From: Pseudomonas fulva
Lineage (GTDB): Bacteria > Pseudomonadota > Gammaproteobacteria > Pseudomonadales > Pseudomonadaceae
Direction of reading: 5' to 3'
DNA length: 64,000 bases
Assembly (NCBI RefSeq): GCF_023517795.1
Contig: NZ_CP082928.1
Span: forward strand, 434,001 to 498,000
The notes under the pieces are model-generated. The model ran no database searches and was not told the origin of the DNA. It saw only the letters and a program-made list of their open reading frames with translations. Position 1 is the first letter of the stretch, and each line of letters begins with the position of its first letter. Of the stretch, positions 58,397-64,000 are shown one piece after another. A program made the translations under genes and the position numbers.

Positions 58397-58984
58397 ATGA
58401 TCGACCATATCCGCAACAGCCTGCTCGAAGCCCAGCGCGCCCTCGACGCCTTTATCGGCAACCAGCAGACGCTGGCCAGTATCGAACGTGCCGGCGACCT
58501 GCTGGTGAGCAGTTTCGAAGCCAGGGGCAAGGTGTTTTCCTGCGGCAACGGCGGCTCCATGTGCGATGCCATGCACTTCGCCGAGGAACTGACCGGCCGT
58601 TATCGCAAGAACCGCCCGGGCATCGCCGCGGTGTCGATCAGCGACGCCAGCCATATCAGCTGCGTGGCCAACGACTTCGGCTACGACCACATCTTCTCGC
58701 GCTACGTGGAATCCCACGGCCGCGAAGGTGACGTGCTGCTGGCCATCAGCACCAGCGGCAAGAGCCCCAACGTGGTCAAGGCCGCCGAGGCAGCCAAGGC
58801 GCTGGGCATCAAGGTCATCGCCCTGACCGGCAAACCGGGCTCGCTGCTGGAGAGCCTGGCCGACGTGTGCATCTGCGCGCCGGGCGGCGACTTCGCCGAC
58901 CGTACCCAGGAGCTGCACATCAAGGTCATCCATATCCTCATCGAACTGGTCGAGCGCCGTCTCAGCCCGGAAAACTACGCCTGA
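58397..58984 (+). CDS. gmhA: Phosphoheptose isomerase GmhA
   Basis: Converts sedoheptulose-7-phosphate to D-glycero-manno-heptose-7-phosphate, the first step of ADP-heptose synthesis for the LPS inner core. It has 195 residues. SIS-domain motifs are [21 protein letters not shown] (residues about 46-66) and STSGKSPN, with the catalytic Glu and His in [10 protein letters not shown]. Sequence and length match E. coli GmhA better than DiaA. I chose the ATG at 58397, seven bases after apeB, rather than the frame's longer start inside apeB. Confidence 0.92.
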   Translation: MIDHIRNSLLEAQRALDAFIGNQQTLASIERAGDLLVSSFEARGKVFSCGNGGSMCDAMHFAEELTGRYRKNRPGIAAVSISDASHISCVANDFGYDHIFSRYVESHGREGDVLLAISTSGKSPNVVKAAEAAKALGIKVIALTGKPGSLLESLADVCICAPGGDFADRTQELHIKVIHILIELVERRLSPENYA

Positions 58985-59045
58985 GCCCGCGGCGGCATCG
59001 GTCGGTGCCGCCCCGACACTCACCCGCGTGATGGAGAGTTCGCGC

Positions 59046-61208
59046 GTGATCCGCTTCAACGCCCTGCTACGCCGCCTGCTGTTGCTGACGTTGCTGATCC
59101 TCGCCTGCTCGTCTGCCCAGGCGGCGGGCATCCCGCCCCTGTTCGGCAGCAGCACCGACTCCAGCGCCCAGCCCCAGGCGGATCAACCGCTGGATCGTTC
59201 GCTCGACGAAGTGATCCAGTCGCTGGAGAACGACAAGCAACGCGCGCAGTTGCTCAACGACCTGAAAACCCTGCGCGACACCACCCAGAAAGCCCAGCCC
59301 GAAAGCCGCGATGGCGTGCTGGGCTTGATCGGCAGCACGCTGACCGGTATCGAAAGCCAGTTCTCCGGCGAGCACAGCCCCCTGGCGCGCTGGCAGCTGG
59401 AGCTGTCGCGCAGCCGCAGCGAACTGGCGGCGCTGCTGCCCGAGGCCGGCGAGCGCTTCGCGCTGGTCAGCAACTTCGCCCTGATCATCGGCATCTGGAG
59501 CCTGCTGGCCTTCGGGCTGCGCGCGCTCAGCCACCAGGTGCGCCTGCGTTTCGGCCTGGCCGAGGAGCTGCCACAGAACCCGCGCCCCACCGACCTGCTG
59601 CGCTTCGCCCTGCGCAAACTCGGCCCCTGGTTCGCCGCCCTGCTGATCACCGGCTACCTGAGCTATGTACTGCCCGCTTCCCTGGGCCGCGACCTGGCCA
59701 TGGTGCTGGCCTACGCGCTGGTGGTGGGTACCTGCTTCTCGGCCATCTGCGTGATCGCCTTCTCGCTGCTCGACGGCCCGCACCGGCGTACCGCCCTGAA
59801 CATCCTGCGCCGCCGCGCCTTTCGCCCGCTGTGGCTGATCGGCAGCTTCGCCGCCTTTGGCGAGGCCCTCAACGACCCACGCCTGGTCGCCAGCCTGGGT
59901 GGCAACCTGGCGCACACCACGGCCACCCTGACCAACGTGCTGGCGGCGCTGTGCACCGGCCTGTTCATCCTGCGTTTTCGCCGGCCGATCGCCCACCTGA
60001 TCCGCAATCAGCCCCTGGCAAGGCGCCTCAGGCAGCGCGGCATCAGCGAAACCGTGGAGCTGCTCGGCAGCTTCTGGTACCTGCCAGCCCTGGCCCTGGT
60101 GGCCATCTCGCTGTCGGCCACCTTCGTGTCGGCCGGCGACACCAGCACCGCCTTTCGCCAGTCGCTGGTGTGCACCGTGCTGCTGGTCACCTGCATGGTC
60201 ATCAACGGCCTGATCAGGCGCCGGCTGTTCCGCAGCCGCTCGCGCCACCGTCGCCATGCGGCGTATTTCGAGCGCTTCCAGAACTTCTTCCACACCATGC
60301 TCAGCTTGGCCATCTGGCTGGTGTTCATCGAACTGGGTCTGCGGGTGTGGGGGCTGTCGCTGATCCGCTTCGCCGAGGGCGACGGCCATGAGATCAGCCT
60401 CAAGCTGGTCGGCCTGGGTGCCACCCTGGCTTGCGGCTGGCTGGTGTGGATTCTCGCCGACACCGCGGTGCACCACGCCCTGACCCGCTCGCGCAAGGGC
60501 CAGACCAACGCCCGCGCGCAGACCATGATGCCGCTGATCCGCAACGTGCTGTTCGTCAGCATCTTCATCATCGCGGCCATCGTCGCCCTGGCCAACATGG
60601 GCATGAACGTCACGCCGCTGCTGGCCGGTGCCGGGGTGATCGGCCTGGCCATCGGCTTCGGTGCCCAATCGCTGGTGGCGGACCTGATCACCGGCCTGTT
60701 CATCATCATCGAGGACTCCCTGGCCATCGACGACTACGTCGACGTCGGCGGCCACCTCGGCACCGTCGAGGGCCTGACCATCCGCACCGTGCGCCTGCGC
60801 GACATCGACGGCATCGTGCACACCATCCCGTTCAGCGAAATCAAGAGCATCAAGAACTACTCGCGCGAATTCGGCTACGCCATCTTTCGCGTCGCGGTGC
60901 CCCATGACATGAACATCGACGAAGCCATCAAGCTGCTGCGCGAGGTGGCCACCGAGTTGCGCAACGACGTGCTGATGCGCCGCAACATCTGGTCGCCCCT
61001 GGAGATCCAGGGCGTGGAGAGCTTCGAGTCCGGCAACGCCGTGCTGCGAGCGCGCTTCAAGACCGCGCCGATCAAGCAGTGGGAGGTGTCGCGCGCCTTC
61101 AACCTGGCGCTCAAGCGCCACCTGGACGAGTCCGGCCTGAGCCTGGCCACGCCGCGCCTGACCATCCAGATGACCGCCCCCAGCCCGAGCAAGCCAGACG
61201 CCCAGTAA
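59046..61208 (+). CDS. Large MscS-family mechanosensitive channel
   Basis: Inner-membrane channel of 720 residues that opens under osmotic downshock. Signal peptide (about 1-29), a periplasmic or coiled N-terminal segment (about 35-130) and up to ten helices precede the MscS core. The pore helix and beta domain are marked by GAGVIGLAIGFGAQSLVADLITG and the following IIIEDSLAIDDYV. I chose the GTG at 59046, nine bases after GGAG; an ATG at 59031 lacks a ribosome site. It is larger than MscS (286 residues) and resembles the YbdG/YbiO/MscM class. Confidence 0.9.
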   Translation: MIRFNALLRRLLLLTLLILACSSAQAAGIPPLFGSSTDSSAQPQADQPLDRSLDEVIQSLENDKQRAQLLNDLKTLRDTTQKAQPESRDGVLGLIGSTLTGIESQFSGEHSPLARWQLELSRSRSELAALLPEAGERFALVSNFALIIGIWSLLAFGLRALSHQVRLRFGLAEELPQNPRPTDLLRFALRKLGPWFAALLITGYLSYVLPASLGRDLAMVLAYALVVGTCFSAICVIAFSLLDGPHRRTALNILRRRAFRPLWLIGSFAAFGEALNDPRLVASLGGNLAHTTATLTNVLAALCTGLFILRFRRPIAHLIRNQPLARRLRQRGISETVELLGSFWYLPALALVAISLSATFVSAGDTSTAFRQSLVCTVLLVTCMVINGLIRRRLFRSRSRHRRHAAYFERFQNFFHTMLSLAIWLVFIELGLRVWGLSLIRFAEGDGHEISLKLVGLGATLACGWLVWILADTAVHHALTRSRKGQTNARAQTMMPLIRNVLFVSIFIIAAIVALANMGMNVTPLLAGAGVIGLAIGFGAQSLVADLITGLFIIIEDSLAIDDYVDVGGHLGTVEGLTIRTVRLRDIDGIVHTIPFSEIKSIKNYSREFGYAIFRVAVPHDMNIDEAIKLLREVATELRNDVLMRRNIWSPLEIQGVESFESGNAVLRARFKTAPIKQWEVSRAFNLALKRHLDESGLSLATPRLTIQMTAPSPSKPDAQ

Positions 61209-61313
61209 CCGGAACCACCGCACATCCATACGGACTGCCCGGCCGGCATGCGCCCGGCAGCCTGCAGTTTCCGTTACCATGCGGCCACGTCTACCAACCG
61301 ATAGGGACATCTC

Positions 61314-61910
61314 ATGGATATCTCCACCCTTATCATCATCGCCGTACTGGTCGTGGTGGTCTTCTACGTGATCAGCGTCTACAACCGCCTGGTCAGCCTG
61401 CGCAACCGCTACCAGAACGGCTTCGCGCAGATCGAGGTGCAACTCAAGCGCCGCTACGACCTGATCCCCAACCTGGTGGAAACCGCCAAGGCCTACCTGG
61501 CCCACGAGCGGGAAACCCTCGAGGCGGTGATTGCCGCGCGCAATGGTGCGGTCGACGGCCTCAAGCAGGCCTCGCAGAACCCGGGCGATGCCCAGAGCAT
61601 GAACCTGCTGGCCAATGCCGAAGGGGTACTGAAGGACGCCATGGGCCGCCTCAACGTGACCGTCGAAGCCTACCCGGACCTGAAGGCCTCGCAGAACATG
61701 CAGCAGCTCAGCGAAGAACTCTCCAGCACCGAGAACAAGGTGGCCTTCGCCCGCCAGGCCTACAACGATGCGATCACCGCCTACAACGCCTACCGCCAGA
61801 GCTTCCCGCCGGTGGTGCTGGCCGGCGCCTTCGGGCATGGCAGCGATGCGGCACTGCTGGAATTCGCCGACAGCGCGGCGATTCAGGACGCGCCCAAAGT
61901 CTCCTTCTGA
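61314..61910 (+). CDS. lemA: LemA family protein
   Basis: Protein of 198 residues with one N-terminal helix (about 5-25) and a helical domain starting YNRLVSLRNRYQNGFAQIEVQLKRRYDLIPNLVETAKAY, as in all LemA proteins. Its function is unknown; it is often encoded beside membrane peptidases, as here, where an M48 gene starts 15 bases after its stop. It is distinct from the two-component LemA/GacS. Confidence 0.92.
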   Translation: MDISTLIIIAVLVVVVFYVISVYNRLVSLRNRYQNGFAQIEVQLKRRYDLIPNLVETAKAYLAHERETLEAVIAARNGAVDGLKQASQNPGDAQSMNLLANAEGVLKDAMGRLNVTVEAYPDLKASQNMQQLSEELSSTENKVAFARQAYNDAITAYNAYRQSFPPVVLAGAFGHGSDAALLEFADSAAIQDAPKVSF

Positions 61911-61925
61911 GCAGGAGCCTAGCGG

Positions 61926-63812
61926 ATGGATTTCTTCGAGCATCAGGACCGGGCCAGGCGCAATACCTCGCGCCTGGTGATCCTGCTGATGCTGGCGGTG
62001 GTCACCCTGGTGGTCAGCACCACCCTGGTGATCGCCGTCGCCTGGCAGGTCTACCAGTACGGCAACTACGGTCTGCAGTCGCTTAGCCACGAGCTGCTGC
62101 TCGGCGTGGCCGCGGTGGTGGTCGGGGTGGTGCTGCTGGGCTGGGCATTCAAGGCTTCGCAGCTGCGCGGCGGTGGCAAGGTGGTCGCCGAGCGCCTCGG
62201 TGGGCGCCTGCTCAACCTCAAGCCCGAAGGCCTGCACGAGCAACGGGTGCTCAACGTGGTGGAAGAAATGGCCCTGGCCGCCGGCGTGCCGGTGCCACCC
62301 GTGTACCTGCTCGAAGAACCGGCCATCAACGCCTTCGCCGCCGGGCTGCGGCCGGAGAACGCGGTGATCGGCGTGACCCGTGGCGCCATCGAACGGCTCG
62401 ACCGCGATGAGCTGCAGGGCGTTATCGCCCACGAATTCAGCCATATCCTGCATGGCGACATGCGCCTCAATACCCGCCTGGTGGCGGTGCTGCACGGCAT
62501 CCTGCTGCTTGGCCTGATCGGCGAACTGCTGATGCGCGGCGTCGGCCACAGCGGCGCCGTGCGCTCGTCCAGCCGCTCCGACGACAAGGGCCGTGGCAAT
62601 GCGGTCGCGCTGGTCATGGTGGTCGGCCTGGCGCTGCTGGTGATCGGTTACGCCGGCACCTTCTTCGGCAACCTGATCAAGGCCGCGGTCAGCCGCCAGC
62701 GCGAGTTTCTCGCCGACGCCTCGGCCGTGCAGTACACCCGCAACCCCACCGGCATCGCCGGCGCCCTCAAGAAGCTCGGCGCCGGCTCACGCCTGGAAGC
62801 CAGCCACGCCGCCGAGTACAGCCATATGTACTTTGGTCAGGGCCTGGCGTTGAGCAGGATGATGGCCACCCACCCGCCGCTGGAAGAACGTATCCGCCGC
62901 ATCGATCCAGACTGGAAAGGCGTGGTGCTCGGCGACGAGGTGTTCGAGGCTCCCACGCAGCCTGCCGCGCCCCAGCAACCCGCTACCGCGGGCTTTAGCG
63001 CCGCCGCCGCAAGCGCCGCCATCGCCAGTATCGGCGAGCCACAACCGCTGCACCTGGAAGAAGCCCGCGAGAGCCTGGCGCAGATCGATGAGCGCCTGCG
63101 CGACGCCGCCCACGACCCCCACGGTGCACTGACGATTCTGTATGGCCTGCTGCTGGGCCCCGACGACGCCACCCGCCAGCAACGCATGACCTGGATGCAG
63201 GCCAACCTGCCGCCCCTGCTGGCCGACCGCCTGCTGGAACTCGCCCAGCCACTGCAGCAATTGCCCGCCGGACGTCGCCTGCCGCTGCTGGAGCTGGCCA
63301 TCCCGGCGCTCAAGCAACTCGAGCCCCAGGACTTCGTCAGCCTCAAGCGCGATATCGGCACCCTGCTGATCAGCACGGGGCAACTGGGCTTTATGGAATG
63401 GGCACTGCTGCGCATCGTCGAACGCAACCTGGGCATGCAACGCCCCGTGCAGGGTCGCCTGCCGCTGGCCGCCCTGGGCAATGAAAGCGGCGTGCTGCTG
63501 GCGGCGCTGGCACGGGCCGGCAATACCACCGAGCAGGCAGCCGGGGCGGCCTTCCAGGCGGCCTGGAGCACACTGCCCTTCACCGCCCGGGCATTTGCCG
63601 AGCAGCCCAAGGCGGGTATCAGCGACTTGAACGACGCGCTCAACCGCCTCAACCAGATGCGCCCGCTGCAAAAGCCCCAGTTGCTCAAGGCCATGGCCCG
63701 CTGCATCGAGCACGACGGGCGGATCAGCGCAGGCGAAGCGGAACTGATGCGTGCCGTCGCCGACACCCTGGATTGCCCGATGCCACCGCTGTTGAGTGAT
63801 CGTCAGGCTTGA
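61926..63812 (+). CDS. M48-family membrane metallopeptidase with long C-terminal region
   Basis: Inner-membrane zinc protease of 628 residues, about twice HtpX. Helices lie at about 18-40, 58-76, 182-204 and 225-247. The zinc site is HEFSH (169-173), with third ligand Glu260 in RQREFLADASA. A C-terminal part of about 320 residues (about 310-628), helical and soluble, has no family name I recognise. It contains RISAGEAELMRAVADTLDCPMPPLL near the end, which recalls a TerB-like helical motif. It is co-transcribed with lemA, with GGAG eight bases before the ATG. Confidence 0.88.
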   Translation: MDFFEHQDRARRNTSRLVILLMLAVVTLVVSTTLVIAVAWQVYQYGNYGLQSLSHELLLGVAAVVVGVVLLGWAFKASQLRGGGKVVAERLGGRLLNLKPEGLHEQRVLNVVEEMALAAGVPVPPVYLLEEPAINAFAAGLRPENAVIGVTRGAIERLDRDELQGVIAHEFSHILHGDMRLNTRLVAVLHGILLLGLIGELLMRGVGHSGAVRSSSRSDDKGRGNAVALVMVVGLALLVIGYAGTFFGNLIKAAVSRQREFLADASAVQYTRNPTGIAGALKKLGAGSRLEASHAAEYSHMYFGQGLALSRMMATHPPLEERIRRIDPDWKGVVLGDEVFEAPTQPAAPQQPATAGFSAAAASAAIASIGEPQPLHLEEARESLAQIDERLRDAAHDPHGALTILYGLLLGPDDATRQQRMTWMQANLPPLLADRLLELAQPLQQLPAGRRLPLLELAIPALKQLEPQDFVSLKRDIGTLLISTGQLGFMEWALLRIVERNLGMQRPVQGRLPLAALGNESGVLLAALARAGNTTEQAAGAAFQAAWSTLPFTARAFAEQPKAGISDLNDALNRLNQMRPLQKPQLLKAMARCIEHDGRISAGEAELMRAVADTLDCPMPPLLSDRQA

Positions 63813-63832
63813 GGGTTAAAGGGCAACCTATT

Positions 63833-63894
63833 GTGGGAGCGCGCCATGCGCGCGAAATCGCGGGCATGGACCAGGGGTCCCCGCCCGCTCCCAC
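63833..63894. repeat. REPIN (inverted REP pair)
   Basis: GTGGGAGCGCGCCATGCGCG at the left and GCCCGCTCCCAC at the right form a palindromic pair around a spacer with AAATCGCGGGC. It belongs to the same family as the units at 8787 and 56925, and lies between the M48 gene and the last partial gene. Confidence 0.82.
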
Positions 63895-63937
63895 AGTAAG
63901 TTCGCTTCAGCCCACAGACAGCACAAATCAAACCCGC

Positions 63938-64000
63938 CTAGAGCCCAGAACGCCCCGCCGCGCCAAACACCTGGGTCCAGTAGATGGTCGCCTGGCTCTG
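63938..64000 (-). CDS. C-terminal end of an unidentified protein (runs off right edge)
   Basis: On the minus strand an open frame enters at the right edge and ends at a TAG at 63940-63938. The last 20 residues contain ATIYWTQVFG. The YWTQVFG pattern recalls the C-terminus of CAP/SCP extracellular proteins, but only 20 residues are visible. This is a weak identification. Confidence 0.4.
   Translation of the reverse strand, partial: QSQATIYWTQVFGAAGRSGL

Noticed and set aside
59067..62549. Open frame of 1160 codons on the minus strand across the MscS, lemA and M48 genes
   Set aside because: Same reason: long stop-free antisense frames are common at this GC content. It crosses three real genes and has no recognisable domain.

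Overview
The window is a stretch of Pseudomonas chromosome. It has high GC content, densely packed genes, Pseudomonas-type REP/REPIN repeats, and proteins that read as close relatives of P. aeruginosa proteins (PsrA, LexA, OprH, PcpS, FadBA, the Nqr complex). From memory, gene order over 1-46 kb follows the lpxK to mobA segment of P. aeruginosa PAO1. From about 47 kb it follows a different PAO1 segment (dctA, phoQ, phoP, oprH, nap, pcpS), so two blocks that are separate in PAO1 are joined here near a tRNA-Pro(CGG) gene. Nearly everything is core housekeeping DNA. I found no phage, insertion sequence, CRISPR array, toxin-antitoxin pair or defence island. Layout: (1) 1-8.8 kb, envelope genes: the 5' part of lpxK, exbBD, comEC, the lipoprotein exporter lolCDE, then a PilZ protein, a small periplasmic protein and a glycerophosphodiester phosphodiesterase. 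(2) 9-19.4 kb, redox metabolism: the soluble transhydrogenase sthA; a complete sodium-pumping NADH:quinone oxidoreductase operon nqrABCDEF with its maturation genes apbE and nqrM; and a long-form GAPDH. (3) 19.5-30.5 kb, DNA repair and cell cycle: mfd, nagZ, psrA, the lexA-sulA SOS operon with two LexA boxes, and topA. (4) 30.7-38.4 kb: the fadBA beta-oxidation operon, a PilJ-like secreted protein, a universal stress protein and an ABC-F ATPase. (5) 38.7-46.6 kb: the lytic transglycosylase slt, a MOSC protein, a CheV-type coupling protein, a YegS-like lipid kinase, molybdenum cofactor genes moaB-moeA and mobA, a small lipoprotein and tRNA-Pro. (6) 46.8-56.8 kb: an orphan 60-residue secreted peptide; dctA behind a sigma-54 promoter; the oprH-phoP-phoQ operon, interrupted by a MITE-like palindromic repeat; the napEDABC periplasmic nitrate reductase operon behind an Anr/Dnr box; and the phosphopantetheinyl transferase pcpS. 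(7) 57-64 kb: apeB, gmhA, a large MscS-type channel, a LemA protein, an M48 membrane peptidase with a long uncharacterised tail, and the 3' end of a gene entering from the right edge. Functional links: MoaB, MoeA and MobA feed the molybdopterin guanine dinucleotide that NapA needs. PsrA probably controls itself and perhaps fadBA. LexA controls itself and SulA. PhoP probably controls oprH-phoPQ through four phased half-sites. The regulatory DNA is clearer than usual in this window, and the most interesting observations lie there rather than in a new gene system.
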